A DNA stretch of 34,037 bases from Bordetella parapertussis (GCA_945878065.1 CAMDXA010000023.1:1-34037); one strand, 5' to 3'. Positions 16,278-25,699 are shown, numbered from the stretch's first letter. The notes: generated by a model not told the origin, from the letters alone. Program-made: numbers and translations.

Positions 16278-17063
16278 ATGCTAAAACGCGAGCAACATCC
16301 CACGCACTGGTTACTGTGGTTGGATGCACCCTCTACCCGCAATGCCTTGACCGCTGACATGGTGCAAGCCATGCGCGATGCCCTCACAGATATCGCAGAT
16401 CACCCGACGGTGCGTGCCGTCGTATTACGCGGTGTGGGCGGGCATTTTTGTGCGGGTGGTGACTTCAGCAGTTTTCAACAAATGATGGCTACACCTGCAC
16501 CTGCAAAAGGCACCGACCCGATTGCGATTGCCAACCGTGCATTCGGCCAATTGCTGCAACAGCTGCAAAGCTGTGAGGTCATGACAGTGGCGGTGGTGCA
16601 AGGCGCCGCCATGGGCGGGGGCTGCGGATTGGCCGCCGCCTGTGACCTGGTGTTGGCCGACCACAGCGCCATGTTCGGCACGCCTGAACTCGGCCTGGGC
16701 CTGCCACCCGCGCAAATTGCCCCGTTCTTGCAAATGCGATTGGGCACGCCACGCAGCATGCACATGCTGTTACACACCCAAAAATTGAATGCACAACAAG
16801 CCAGTCAAATCGGTTTGGTCGATGAACTGAGGGAAGATGTGGACGCGGCATTGCAAACTTGGACACAGCATTGGCAACACGCTGAGCCAGCGGCGCTCAG
16901 AGCCACGGTGAAAATTTTGCGCAGCGGCCAACACCCCGCACAAACCCACGCGACACTGGACTTTGCCGCCGATCTGTTTGCCCGCAGTTTGCGCAGTGGC
17001 AGCGCGGCCGAAGGCTTGTCCGCGCGACAAGCCAAACGCCCTGCCCGCTGGACGCTGCCATGA
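16278..17063 (+). CDS. atuE: Isohexenylglutaconyl-CoA hydratase (AtuE-like crotonase)
   Basis: A 261-residue crotonase-fold protein. Oxyanion loops are HFCAGGDFS (56-64) and GAAMGGGCGL (109-118). Of the two catalytic glutamates of classical enoyl-CoA hydratase, one is kept (E137 in FGTPELGLGL) and the other is glycine (G117 in GGGCGL). The following PPAQIAPFL segment resembles what I recall of AtuE proteins. The expected reaction is water addition to the carboxylated geranyl-CoA product, giving 3-hydroxy-3-isohexenylglutaryl-CoA. The gene is 4 bp after atuD and overlaps atuF by ATGA. A methylglutaconyl-CoA hydratase (LiuC) is the main alternative. Confidence 0.82.
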   Translation: MLKREQHPTHWLLWLDAPSTRNALTADMVQAMRDALTDIADHPTVRAVVLRGVGGHFCAGGDFSSFQQMMATPAPAKGTDPIAIANRAFGQLLQQLQSCEVMTVAVVQGAAMGGGCGLAAACDLVLADHSAMFGTPELGLGLPPAQIAPFLQMRLGTPRSMHMLLHTQKLNAQQASQIGLVDELREDVDAALQTWTQHWQHAEPAALRATVKILRSGQHPAQTHATLDFAADLFARSLRSGSAAEGLSARQAKRPARWTLP

Positions 17064-19123
17064 GCCAAACTTTCAAACGCTTTGGCCACGTGCTGATTGC
17101 CAACCGAGGGGAAATCGTGTCACGGGTGGCCCGCAGTGCACAGGCCATGGGATTGCAAACCGTGGCGGTGTATTCAAATGCAGACCGCTTGTCGCCACAT
17201 CTGCACAGTTGCAACACGGCGCTGCCGATTGGCGGCGAACATGCCAAAGACAGTTATTTGTCTGTGTCCAAATTGTTGCAAGCCGCCACAGACAGTGGCG
17301 CCGATGCCGTGCATCCAGGCTACGGCTTTTTGTCAGAAAACGCAGACTTTGCCCAAGCCGTGTCCGACGCAGGCTTGGTATGGATCGGCCCACCGCCATC
17401 GGCCATGCGTGCCATGGGCGACAAAGCACAGGCCAGGCGATACATGCAAGACGCAGGTGTGCCCGTGCTGCCCGGCAGCCGTGACGCCAGCACCGACATG
17501 GACGCACTGACGCGAGAGGCACAGGCCCTGGGCTACCCGTTGATGGTCAAAGCCAGCGCAGGCGGCGGTGGCCGTGGCATGCGCTTGGTACGGCAAGACA
17601 ACGAATTGCAAGCCGCCTTGCACAGCGCCATGCAAGAGGCACAGGCTGCATTTGGTGATGGTCGCTTGTTGCTAGAGCGGGCGCTCTTGTCACCGCGCCA
17701 TGTGGAAGTGCAACTGCTGGCAGACGCACATGGCCATGTGGTGCATTTGGGTGAACGTGATTGCACGGTGCAGCGCCGGCATCAAAAGTTGATTGAAGAA
17801 GCGCCCTCACCTGCAGTGCACGCAGCTTTGCGCAGACAACTTGGACAAGCCGCGGTAACAGTGGCTCGCGCGGTCGGCTACCAAGGCGCTGGCACGGTTG
17901 AATTTTTACTGGACACCAGCGCCTCACCACACCCTGTGTTTTATTTCATGGAAATGAACACGCGGCTGCAAGTGGAGCACCCGGTGACCGAAGCCTTGGT
18001 TGGTGAAGATTTGGTGCAATGGCAATTGCGTCTGGCCATGGGTGAACCCTTGACGCTGACCCAAGACGACATGCTGCAACGCTTTGAGAGCGGCGGCCAC
18101 GCCATAGAGGCGCGTATTTGTGCCGAAGACCCGTTGCAACAACACATGCCGCAAAGCGGCACGCTGTTGTATTGGCAAGCGCCTGATGGTTTGCGTTGTG
18201 ACGCCGCCTTGGTCAGCGGCCAGACCATCGGTTCTTTTTACGATTCCATGCTGGGCAAGTTGATTGCACACGCTACCACGCGCGAACAAGCGGCAATGGC
18301 GTTGGCAGATGGACTGGAACGCACCGTCTGTTTGGGTGTGGCAAACAACACGGGGTTTTTGGCGCAAGTATTGCGAAGCGATGTGTTCTTGCGGGGAGTA
18401 TTCAATACCTCGGTTTTGCACACCGACTTGAAACACCTGCCAGAATCCGCCACGTCATTGCATTTGCTTGCCATCGCTGCGTTGGTGGTGGCTTGCGTGC
18501 CGCGCCATGTCGATGTCACGCCCTCATCCGCTTGGTGGAATTGGCACAGCAGCGGCCAAATGGCCATGCAAGTGCCATTGCGCATCGGGGGCCAATTGCA
18601 ACATTGGCAAGTGCATATGCAGCAACGGGTGTGGCAGGTCAGCCAAGGCGATAAAGCTTTTGAACTCAGCGATTTGCAATTGTTGCCCGCCATCACAGCA
18701 TCAGCCGACATTGGCCCCAACGGCATGTCAAAAGGCCGGTTGCAGCTGGTGCTCAACCACCAGCCCATGCAACTTGTTTACGCCTGGTCAGCCGATGAAC
18801 TTTGGCTGCAACTCGGCGGCGATCAATGCATGGTGGTGGATGCGCGTTTGCAGCCAACCGCAGCGTCGCCATCCGCCATGCGCAACCAAGTACAAGCCCC
18901 CATGCATGGTCGCGTGGTGCGCATGCAGGTGGCCGCAGGTGACACGGTCAAGGCAGGACAGTTGTTAGTGGTGATGGAGGCCATGAAAATGGAACACCAT
19001 TTGCATGCGCACATGAACGGCATAGTGCAAGCCGTTTGCGCTGCCCAAGGGATGCAGGCATCGCGGGGCCAGCTGCTGGTGCAACTGACCCCTCACATTG
19101 ACGATCAATCCAGCTTGAAATAG
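17060..19123 (+). CDS. atuF: Geranyl-CoA carboxylase alpha subunit: biotin carboxylase plus biotin carrier, AtuF-like
   Basis: A 687-residue biotin-dependent subunit. Domains in order: biotin carboxylase N-domain (VLIANRGEIVSRVARSA, 11-27; HPGYGFLSENADFA), ATP-grasp domain with the Gly loop KASAGGGGRGMR near residue 163 and EMNTRLQVEHPVTE, BC C-domain (GHAIEARICAEDP), a weakly conserved linker, and a C-terminal biotinyl domain with EAMKMEH, the biotinylated lysine being K643. It uses ATP and bicarbonate to carboxylate biotin, then hands CO2 to AtuC. Start ATG overlaps the atuE stop. Its last 19 bp overlap the 3' end of the oppositely oriented binding-protein gene. LiuD (methylcrotonyl-CoA carboxylase alpha) is the alternative identity. 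Confidence 0.87.
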   Translation: MSQTFKRFGHVLIANRGEIVSRVARSAQAMGLQTVAVYSNADRLSPHLHSCNTALPIGGEHAKDSYLSVSKLLQAATDSGADAVHPGYGFLSENADFAQAVSDAGLVWIGPPPSAMRAMGDKAQARRYMQDAGVPVLPGSRDASTDMDALTREAQALGYPLMVKASAGGGGRGMRLVRQDNELQAALHSAMQEAQAAFGDGRLLLERALLSPRHVEVQLLADAHGHVVHLGERDCTVQRRHQKLIEEAPSPAVHAALRRQLGQAAVTVARAVGYQGAGTVEFLLDTSASPHPVFYFMEMNTRLQVEHPVTEALVGEDLVQWQLRLAMGEPLTLTQDDMLQRFESGGHAIEARICAEDPLQQHMPQSGTLLYWQAPDGLRCDAALVSGQTIGSFYDSMLGKLIAHATTREQAAMALADGLERTVCLGVANNTGFLAQVLRSDVFLRGVFNTSVLHTDLKHLPESATSLHLLAIAALVVACVPRHVDVTPSSAWWNWHSSGQMAMQVPLRIGGQLQHWQVHMQQRVWQVSQGDKAFELSDLQLLPAITASADIGPNGMSKGRLQLVLNHQPMQLVYAWSADELWLQLGGDQCMVVDARLQPTAASPSAMRNQVQAPMHGRVVRMQVAAGDTVKAGQLLVVMEAMKMEHHLHAHMNGIVQAVCAAQGMQASRGQLLVQLTPHIDDQSSLK

Positions 19124-20265
19124 TCCGAAATAACTTTCCATCGGCCGTCTTGGATTTGCGACAGGCGCGAACGGTTGGAACTCAAATGCTGGGTCGGTGT
19201 GAATTTGCCTTCTGGTCCGCCAAACATATCGGGCGGCAAGGTCATGCTGTCCATGGCAGTGATAAAGCTGTCTGTCGTTAAATTGGGACCGGCTTTTTCA
19301 GCGCCACGAATGAATGAATCCACAATGATGTAACCATACACCGAGAACACGGTGGGATCGTCGCCAAATTTGGCTTTGTATTTGTTGGCCCATGCCGCAA
19401 TCGGCTTGGAGATCTCATCCAAATAAGGATGCGGCACGGTCATGGCAGCGTACATGCCATCCATGGCCTTGCCACCCAGTTTGTGGATCAAGTCGGTGTA
19501 TGCCGCGCTAGAGCCAATGAACAACGGGTTAAAGCCGGTTTTGCGGGCCTCTGCAATCGCGCCGACGGTTTCACGGATGATGGTGCCCAGCACAACCATT
19601 TCGCAACCCGCAGATTTCATGCGCGCTGTTTGCGAGGAAAAATCGGTGGCGCCGCGTTTGTAAGTGGTTTTTTCGGTGAAATTCATGTTGATGGATTTCA
19701 AGCCTGTTTCAGCGCCACGCACTACCTCCAGACCAAATTCATCGTCTTGGTAGATCGCGCATACCTTGGTGATTTTCTTTTCCTTGACCAAGCTCGGCAC
19801 AGCGGCGCGCATCTGGTCGTAGTAAGTGGCAAAGGCGGCGTATTTCAACCGGTTAAACGGTTCGTACATTTCACGCGCGGCAGTGACCGGCAAAAAATTG
19901 ATGATATTTTTTTCAAATTGCACCGGCATGGCAGCGTTGTTTTGTGCCGTGCCAATGTGTGCGGCCATGATGAAAATCTTGTCCTGGTTGACCAGTTTTT
20001 GTGCGGCAAGAACCGCGCGCTTGGGGTCATAGCCAGAGTCCTCGGTCAACAACTTCAATTTGCGCCCGTGGATGCTGCCTTGCTCGTTGAGTTCATCGAT
20101 ACGCTTTTGCATGCCGTTTCGAACAGCTTTGCCATAACCCGCTAGCGGGCCGGATAAATCCTGAATCGTGCCGATCAAAATCAGGTCTTTGCTGACGCCT
20201 TGTTGTTGCGCCCAAACTTGCGTCAAGCCAAGCGCCAACAGGACAGTGAGTATGTGTTTTTTCAT
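19105..20265 (-). CDS. ABC transporter periplasmic substrate-binding protein (Peripla_BP_6, LivK-like)
   Basis: A 386-residue exported protein with a signal peptide (MKKHILTVLLALGLTQVWAQ, cleavage likely after VWA). The mature part has the branched-chain amino acid binding-protein pattern: IQDLSGPLAGYGKAVRNGM, LLTEDSGYDPKRAVLAAQKLVNQDKIF and a C-terminal VYGYIIVDSFIRGAEKAG. Binding-protein families of this type carry leucine, but also aromatic, urea-like and other small acids. Found beside an acyl-CoA ligase and the Atu genes, it probably captures a carboxylic acid for that pathway; the ligand is inference. It is last in the livHMGF-ligase-livK operon. A run of nine C residues on the coding strand precedes it. 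Its 3' end overlaps atuF. Confidence 0.88.
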   Translation of the reverse strand: MKKHILTVLLALGLTQVWAQQQGVSKDLILIGTIQDLSGPLAGYGKAVRNGMQKRIDELNEQGSIHGRKLKLLTEDSGYDPKRAVLAAQKLVNQDKIFIMAAHIGTAQNNAAMPVQFEKNIINFLPVTAAREMYEPFNRLKYAAFATYYDQMRAAVPSLVKEKKITKVCAIYQDDEFGLEVVRGAETGLKSINMNFTEKTTYKRGATDFSSQTARMKSAGCEMVVLGTIIRETVGAIAEARKTGFNPLFIGSSAAYTDLIHKLGGKAMDGMYAAMTVPHPYLDEISKPIAAWANKYKAKFGDDPTVFSVYGYIIVDSFIRGAEKAGPNLTTDSFITAMDSMTLPPDMFGGPEGKFTPTQHLSSNRSRLSQIQDGRWKVISDYFKLD

Positions 20266-20295
20266 GGTGAGTTCTCTGGTGAATCAGGGGGGGGG

Positions 20296-22164
20296 TTAAT
20301 GGGTGGAAGAGGGGTACATCGAATTTATTAAGTCTTTATATTTGTTCTCAACAAACTTTCGCTTGAGCTTCATGGTGGGTGTCAATTCATCGTCCTCGGC
20401 TGTCAACTGGGTATCGAGCAGACGGAATTGTTTGATTTGCTCCACCCGAGCAAATTTGGTGTTGACCTTGTCAATTTCAGCTTGTATCAAGGACTGCACT
20501 TCAGGAGCGCGGGTCAAACTGGCATAGTTTGAAAATGGCACATCGCGGTCCTGGGCAAATTTCTCGACGTTTTCCAAATCAATCATGATGATGACCGACA
20601 AGTACGCTCGCTTGTCGCCAATCACCACTGCATCGGTCACATAAGGCGAGAATTTCAATTCGTTTTCCCATTCGCTGGGCGTGATATTTTTGCCACCTGC
20701 CGTGATGATGATGTCTTTCATGCGGTCGGTGATTTTGAAAAACCCATGTTCGTCCACACTGCCGACGTCTCCGGTGTGCAGCCACCCTTGGGCATCCACT
20801 GTTTCAGCTGTTTTATCGGGTTGGTTCAAATAACCCATGAATACATTGGGGCCACGCACCAGCAATTCCTGGGTCTGCGGATCGAGCTTGACCTCGTTGT
20901 AAACACAGGCTTTACCGATTGAGCCAGGCACGATGTGGTCAAACGGCATGAAGGTAGAGGCCCCGCCGGACTCGGTTTGCCCCCAGACCTCCAGCATGGG
21001 AACGCCCAATGCCAAGTACCAACGCACCAGATCCGGGGAAATAGGCGCTGCACCGGTTCCTAAAAACTTGGCGCGGTGAATGCCCATCATGCGGCGTACG
21101 TTGTTCAGGCAGGCCAGTCGCGCGACATGGAAGCACAGCTTTAACCACACAGGCACGCTTTGTTGCCGCAACACACGCTCGGCCACGGCATAACCACAGG
21201 CCAATGATGCGCGGTAGGTGGCTTGCTGAAACGCACCGGCCTCGGCAATCGCAATCGCCACGGAGGAATAAAATTTTTCCCACACACGGGGCACCGCAAA
21301 AAACAAAGTGGGCGCAATTTCGCGCACATTTTCCGCAACGGTATCTGGGTTCTCCACAAAATTCAAAATAGCGCCGCCGTAAATGCATGAATACATGCCG
21401 CCGATGCGCTCGGCAATATGACACAAAGGCAAAAACAGCATGCGCTCATCGCGGTGGTCTTGCGCCAGATAAAAGCTGTAGCCACGCATGGTGTGGACCA
21501 TACCGGCATGGCTGTGCATCGCACCTTTGGGCTTGCCGGTGGTGCCCGAGGTGTAGATCAGTATGGCCAAATCTTCGGGTTGTCGACTGACTCTGCGGCG
21601 CTCAAACAAATCGGGTTGAGAACGATCGTATTGCAGCCCTTGTTCTCGCAACGCCTCCAAGCTGACCACCATGGGGTCGGCATAACGGGTCAGGCCCTCG
21701 GTGTCGATCACCACAATCTTTTTGAGCAAGGGCAATTGGGGCCGTGACAGCAAGGCCTTGTCGAGCTGCTCTTCGTCCTCGACGAACAGCACCGTGGTGC
21801 GCGAGTCTTCGCATAAATATTGCACCTGAGACACCGAGTCGGTCGGGTAGATGCCGTTGGAGACGCCGCCCGCAGACAACACCGCCATGTCAGCCAGCAC
21901 CCATTCCAGGCGAGTGTTTGACAAGATGGAGGCGCAGTCACCGGCTTCAAAGCCATTGGCCATCAGTCCCATGCTGATTTGCCGCACGGCTTCACCGGCT
22001 TGCTGCCAATTCCAGTGTTGCCAGATGCCGAATTTTTTCTCGCGCATCATCAACTGCGGCCCACGGGCTGTCACGCCGTTCCAAAAAATATCCGTGATCG
22101 TGTCCCCTGACATCAGAATGTCAGTGGTGCCTTTGAGTCTGGTGGTGTTCCATAAAACACTCAT
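20296..22164 (-). CDS. AMP-forming long-chain acyl-CoA ligase
   Basis: A 622-residue ANL-superfamily enzyme that makes an acyl-AMP then an acyl-CoA. Motifs present: P-loop YTSGTTGKPKG (204-214), GQTESGG, the hinge region GWLHTGDVG...KITDRMKDIIITAGGKN, and a C-terminal catalytic lysine candidate in TPTMKLKRKF. It begins 3 bp after livF and precedes livK, so the ligase is built into the transporter operon. That arrangement couples import to CoA activation. It is a candidate for the citronellate/geranate CoA synthetase step of the Atu pathway (AtuH-like role), although the sequence alone only supports a medium- or long-chain acid substrate. Start ATG at 22164. Confidence 0.9.
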   Translation of the reverse strand: MSVLWNTTRLKGTTDILMSGDTITDIFWNGVTARGPQLMMREKKFGIWQHWNWQQAGEAVRQISMGLMANGFEAGDCASILSNTRLEWVLADMAVLSAGGVSNGIYPTDSVSQVQYLCEDSRTTVLFVEDEEQLDKALLSRPQLPLLKKIVVIDTEGLTRYADPMVVSLEALREQGLQYDRSQPDLFERRRVSRQPEDLAILIYTSGTTGKPKGAMHSHAGMVHTMRGYSFYLAQDHRDERMLFLPLCHIAERIGGMYSCIYGGAILNFVENPDTVAENVREIAPTLFFAVPRVWEKFYSSVAIAIAEAGAFQQATYRASLACGYAVAERVLRQQSVPVWLKLCFHVARLACLNNVRRMMGIHRAKFLGTGAAPISPDLVRWYLALGVPMLEVWGQTESGGASTFMPFDHIVPGSIGKACVYNEVKLDPQTQELLVRGPNVFMGYLNQPDKTAETVDAQGWLHTGDVGSVDEHGFFKITDRMKDIIITAGGKNITPSEWENELKFSPYVTDAVVIGDKRAYLSVIIMIDLENVEKFAQDRDVPFSNYASLTRAPEVQSLIQAEIDKVNTKFARVEQIKQFRLLDTQLTAEDDELTPTMKLKRKFVENKYKDLINSMYPSSTH

Positions 22165-22167
22165 GCG

Positions 22168-22941
22168 TTATCTCCAGGTTTTCTTCTTTTTCCAGCGCCG
22201 CTCATCACGTGCACCGGCTTCTTTCAGACCCAGGTAAAACTCTTTGATGTCATCTTTTTCGAGCAAGCGCTCGCAGGTGTCTTCCATGACGATACGTCCC
22301 GACTCCAACACAAACCCGTAATCAGCCACGTTCAGTGCCATGTTGGCATTTTGCTCAACCAGCAACATGGTGGTGCCACGCTCGCGGTTGATGCGCAGCA
22401 CTATTTCAAAAATCTCTTGGGTGAGTTTGGGTGACAGCCCCAGGCTCGGTTCATCCAGCAAGATCATGTGTGGGTTGCTAAGCAATGCACGTGCAATGGC
22501 CAGCATTTGTTGTTGCCCGCCTGATAGCAAACCGGCCGGTTGCGCGGCACGCTCGCGCAAAATAGGAAAATAATTGAATGCAGTTTCCATGTCACGCGCA
22601 ATGCCGTCACGGTCACTGCGGGTGTAAGCCCCCATGACCAAGTTGTCGCGCACCGACAGCAAAGGAAACACCTCGCGTCCTTCGGGAACTTGCACCAAAC
22701 CGCGTTGAACAATATGCGCGGGGTCCATGGCCGTGATGTTCTCGCCATTGAAAAACACCGTGCCCTTGCGCGGGTCCAAAATGCCAGAGATGGTTTTGAG
22801 CACCGTGGTTTTGCCCGCGCCATTAGAGCCCAGCACCGCCGCAATTTGTCCACGCTTGACGCTCAAGCTGACACCGCGAATCGCGCGAATTGGCCCATAG
22901 GCACTCTCGACATTATTGAGTTGCAACACGGTGTCGCTCAT
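22168..22941 (-). CDS. livF: ABC transporter ATP-binding protein LivF-like
   Basis: A 257-residue ATPase with Walker A GSNGAGKT (38-45), ABC signature LLSGGQQQML, and Walker B MILLDEPSLGLSP. Length and the short LivF-type sequence (QVPEGREVFPLLSVRDNLVMGA) separate it from LivG. It powers the importer in the cytoplasm as a partner of LivG. The start ATG at 22941 overlaps the livG stop (ATGA); a longer in-frame extension to 23166 is only the livG gene read in another frame. Confidence 0.92.
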   Translation of the reverse strand: MSDTVLQLNNVESAYGPIRAIRGVSLSVKRGQIAAVLGSNGAGKTTVLKTISGILDPRKGTVFFNGENITAMDPAHIVQRGLVQVPEGREVFPLLSVRDNLVMGAYTRSDRDGIARDMETAFNYFPILRERAAQPAGLLSGGQQQMLAIARALLSNPHMILLDEPSLGLSPKLTQEIFEIVLRINRERGTTMLLVEQNANMALNVADYGFVLESGRIVMEDTCERLLEKDDIKEFYLGLKEAGARDERRWKKKKTWR

Positions 22942-23747
22942 ACGGCCGCCGTTGGCTCGCGCCTGAAAGCAGAGACATCCAAAGTGCCGCCCAAATACGC
23001 TTCGATCACAGCTGGGTGCGATTGCACTTGCGAGGCTGTGCCCACGGCCAGCACTTCGCCTTGGTTCATGGCCAGCACGCGGTTGCTGACCTTGGACACC
23101 AAACTCATGTCGTGCTCGACCATCAGCACGGTGATGCCCAAATCTTTTTGAATGTCCTGGATCCAAAATGCCATGTCTGCGGTTTCCTCTACGTTCAAAC
23201 CTGACGAGGGTTCATCGAGCAGCAGCAATTTGGGTTCGGTGCACAGCGCTCTGGCGAGCTCCACCACTTTGCGAATGCCATAGGGCAAACCCACCACACG
23301 GGTGTCGCGGTAATGCTGTAAGTCCAGAAAATCGATGACCTCTTCCACTTTGCGCCGCGTCGCAATTTCTTCCGCACGCACAGACGGCAGAAACAACATC
23401 TGCTGCCAAAACCCAGTACGCCGGTGTACGTGTCTGCCGATCAACAAATTGTGCAGCACCGTTGCATGTTCAAAAAGCTCAATGTTTTGAAAGGTACGCG
23501 CAATGCCTGCAGCTGCCACCGAATGGGCGGGCATGTCATTCAAAGCAAGTCCTCGGTAAGTCAAATGGCCCGAGGTAGGTGTGTACAAACGGCTGATCAG
23601 ATTGAACACCGTGGTTTTGCCCGCGCCATTGGGCCCGATCAGGGTGAACACTTCACCCTGCCGCACATCGAAACTGACTTTGTTCACGGCCAGCACACCG
23701 CCGAAGCGAACGCTCAATTCGTGGGCGCTGAGGAGAATGTCGCTCAT
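22938..23747 (-). CDS. livG: ABC transporter ATP-binding protein LivG-like
   Basis: A 269-residue ATPase with Walker A GPNGAGKT (38-45), signature region LPYGIRKVVELARAL, Walker B LLLLDEPSSGLN, and the LivG-type C-terminal stretch LVSKVSNRVLAMNQGEVLAVGTASQVQSHPAVIEAYLG in pieces. It pairs with LivF under the LivH/LivM membrane domains. ATGA overlaps join it to livM upstream and livF downstream, giving tight translational coupling. Confidence 0.92.
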   Translation of the reverse strand: MSDILLSAHELSVRFGGVLAVNKVSFDVRQGEVFTLIGPNGAGKTTVFNLISRLYTPTSGHLTYRGLALNDMPAHSVAAAGIARTFQNIELFEHATVLHNLLIGRHVHRRTGFWQQMLFLPSVRAEEIATRRKVEEVIDFLDLQHYRDTRVVGLPYGIRKVVELARALCTEPKLLLLDEPSSGLNVEETADMAFWIQDIQKDLGITVLMVEHDMSLVSKVSNRVLAMNQGEVLAVGTASQVQSHPAVIEAYLGGTLDVSAFRREPTAAV

Positions 23748-24820
23748 TTGAGTCGGTCCGATTTTTGAAAGCTTTTTTGTCGTTTGAACATGCCCTTGCG
23801 GTAGAAGGGAAACAGCTCAAACCAGGTGCGAATCTTTAGCCAGCGGCCATACAAACCCATGGGTTCAAACATGACAAACGCAATCAATACCAAGCCATAC
23901 ACCAGCGACTGCAAGCCCGGCGCCTGTCCGATGACCACGGGCAAATAGTCTTTGCCCAAGGTGATGAATTGCGGCAAGGTGATGAGAAATATGGCGCCCA
24001 AAAACGCACCGTGCACCGAGCCCAAACCACCGATCACCACCATGAGCAGCAAATCGATGGACTGCAAAATGCCGAATTGTTCGGGGCTGATGAATTGCAT
24101 TTTGTGGGCGTACAGCGCGCCTCCCACGCCGGCCAAGGCCGCCGACATCATGAATGACAAGGTCTTGTAATAGGCCAAATGAATGCCCATGCTCTGCGCC
24201 GAAACTTCCGAGTCGCGGATCGCCACAAATGCACGCCCTGTGGATGAACGCAACACATTGAGCACGGCCAGTGTTGACAGCACCGTCACCCCCAAACACA
24301 CGGCATAAAACGATTCAGCGCTGTCCACTTTCCAACTGCCCAACACCATGGCTTTGACATGTATGCCCGCATTGCCGCCGGTGACACTATCCCAGCGAGC
24401 CAAGCCCTCTTCCACAATGAATCCGAACGACAGAGTGGCAATACCCAGAAAAATACCTTTGACACGCAAAGCAGGCAGGCCGACCACCGCACCCACCAAT
24501 GCCGACAATCCTGCGGCAAGCGCCAAGGTCAAGGGAAAAGGCATGCCGTGGGCAGACAGCACCGCGGCCACATACGCCCCCACCCCCATGAATGCCGCAT
24601 TGCCAATCGAGAACAAACCCGTGAAGCCGGCAAGCAGCATCAAGCCCAAACCTATGATGCTGTAGATCATGACAAAGGTCAGTTGAGCCAGCCAATATTC
24701 CTGCAGCCACCAAGGCGCCGTGACCAAGGCCAGCAAGAGCAAGCCATACCAAAACACATGGCCCTCATGGCGTGCCAGTTGTATGTCTTGGTGGTAACTG
24801 GTTTTGAAAATAAAACGCAT
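23744..24820 (-). CDS. livM: ABC transporter permease LivM-like
   Basis: A 358-residue integral membrane protein with about nine hydrophobic segments and the LivM pattern: MIYSIIGLGLMLLAGFTGLFSIGNAAFMGVGAY, FAGVKGIF-type LRVKGIFLGIATL, and GGLGSVHGAFLGA, the cytoplasmic EAA-like loop that contacts the ATPase. It forms the transport channel with LivH. A basic tail (KGMFKRQKSFQKSDRLK) ends the protein. ATGA overlap with livG; it starts 3 bp after the livH stop. Confidence 0.9.
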   Translation of the reverse strand: MRFIFKTSYHQDIQLARHEGHVFWYGLLLLALVTAPWWLQEYWLAQLTFVMIYSIIGLGLMLLAGFTGLFSIGNAAFMGVGAYVAAVLSAHGMPFPLTLALAAGLSALVGAVVGLPALRVKGIFLGIATLSFGFIVEEGLARWDSVTGGNAGIHVKAMVLGSWKVDSAESFYAVCLGVTVLSTLAVLNVLRSSTGRAFVAIRDSEVSAQSMGIHLAYYKTLSFMMSAALAGVGGALYAHKMQFISPEQFGILQSIDLLLMVVIGGLGSVHGAFLGAIFLITLPQFITLGKDYLPVVIGQAPGLQSLVYGLVLIAFVMFEPMGLYGRWLKIRTWFELFPFYRKGMFKRQKSFQKSDRLK

Positions 24821-24823
24821 ATG

Positions 24824-25699
24824 TCAGACCTTTTTGCGCAGGTTGTCGCCAAACAGGCCGTTAGGTTTGAACACCAGCATCAGCAACACCACCACATAGG
24901 CGGCGACATCTTTGAATCCCTCGGGTAACCAAAAGCCCGACAGAGACTCCACCACGCCAATGATGATGCCGCCCACAATGGCACCGGGCAAGCTGCCAAA
25001 GCCACCGACCACCGCTGCAGGAAAAGCCTTTAAACCGATGAAGCCCATATTGGCATGCACAAACGTGATGGGCGCGAGCAATAACCCGGCGACTGTGGCC
25101 ACCACGGCAGCCAAGGCCCACACCAAGCTGTTGAGTCGCTTGACCGGAATACCCATGTAATACGCGGCCAATTGGTTTTGCGACGTGGCTTGCATGGCAA
25201 TACCGACACGCGAATACTTGAACAACAGGTAGAGCAAGCCACACAGCACGGCAGTCGTGGCCATCACCACCAACTGTGTCGCCCCTAAAACAAGGCCGCC
25301 TAATTGGAAAGAAGTGTCTGCATAAGGGACGGGTAAGCTGTGGGTTTCGGTCCCGATGTTGGGAACCATGGTGACCAGGCCACGGGCCACATAGCCCACA
25401 CCAATCGTCAACATCACAATGGCAAACGCCGGTTGGCCCAGCACCGGGTTGATGACAGCGCGCTCAATCAACCAACCTACACATGCCATCACCAACAACG
25501 ACACCAGCACTGCCGCGCCAAAATGCCACCCCATGTAAGTGACACAAGCCAAGCCGGCGAACGCACCGAGCATCATCAATTCACCTTGGGCAAAGGTGAC
25601 GGTTTCAGTGGCCTTGTAAATCAGCACAAAACCCAGCGCGATCAGTCCGTAAATACAGCCTTGGGCAACACCGCTGAAAACTACTTGCAAAATTTGCAT
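24824..25699 (-). CDS. livH: ABC transporter permease LivH-like
   Basis: A 291-residue permease with about eight membrane helices: GVAQGCIYGLIALGFVLIY, a FAQGELMMLGAF motif near residue 40, and the loop AVVGGFGSLPGAIVGG typical of LivH. The start at 25699 (MQILQVVF) fits the family N-terminus better than an ATG at 25738 that adds 13 residues; neither has a clear Shine-Dalgarno. It is the first gene of the livHMGF-ligase-livK operon and is divergent from the AtuR-like regulator, with a ~250-bp control region between them. Confidence 0.9.
   Translation of the reverse strand: MQILQVVFSGVAQGCIYGLIALGFVLIYKATETVTFAQGELMMLGAFAGLACVTYMGWHFGAAVLVSLLVMACVGWLIERAVINPVLGQPAFAIVMLTIGVGYVARGLVTMVPNIGTETHSLPVPYADTSFQLGGLVLGATQLVVMATTAVLCGLLYLLFKYSRVGIAMQATSQNQLAAYYMGIPVKRLNSLVWALAAVVATVAGLLLAPITFVHANMGFIGLKAFPAAVVGGFGSLPGAIVGGIIIGVVESLSGFWLPEGFKDVAAYVVVLLMLVFKPNGLFGDNLRKKV

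Noticed and set aside
22942..23166. 75-residue N-terminal extension of LivF
   Set aside because: It is livG coding sequence read in another frame; the ATGA start at 22941 gives the normal LivF length.
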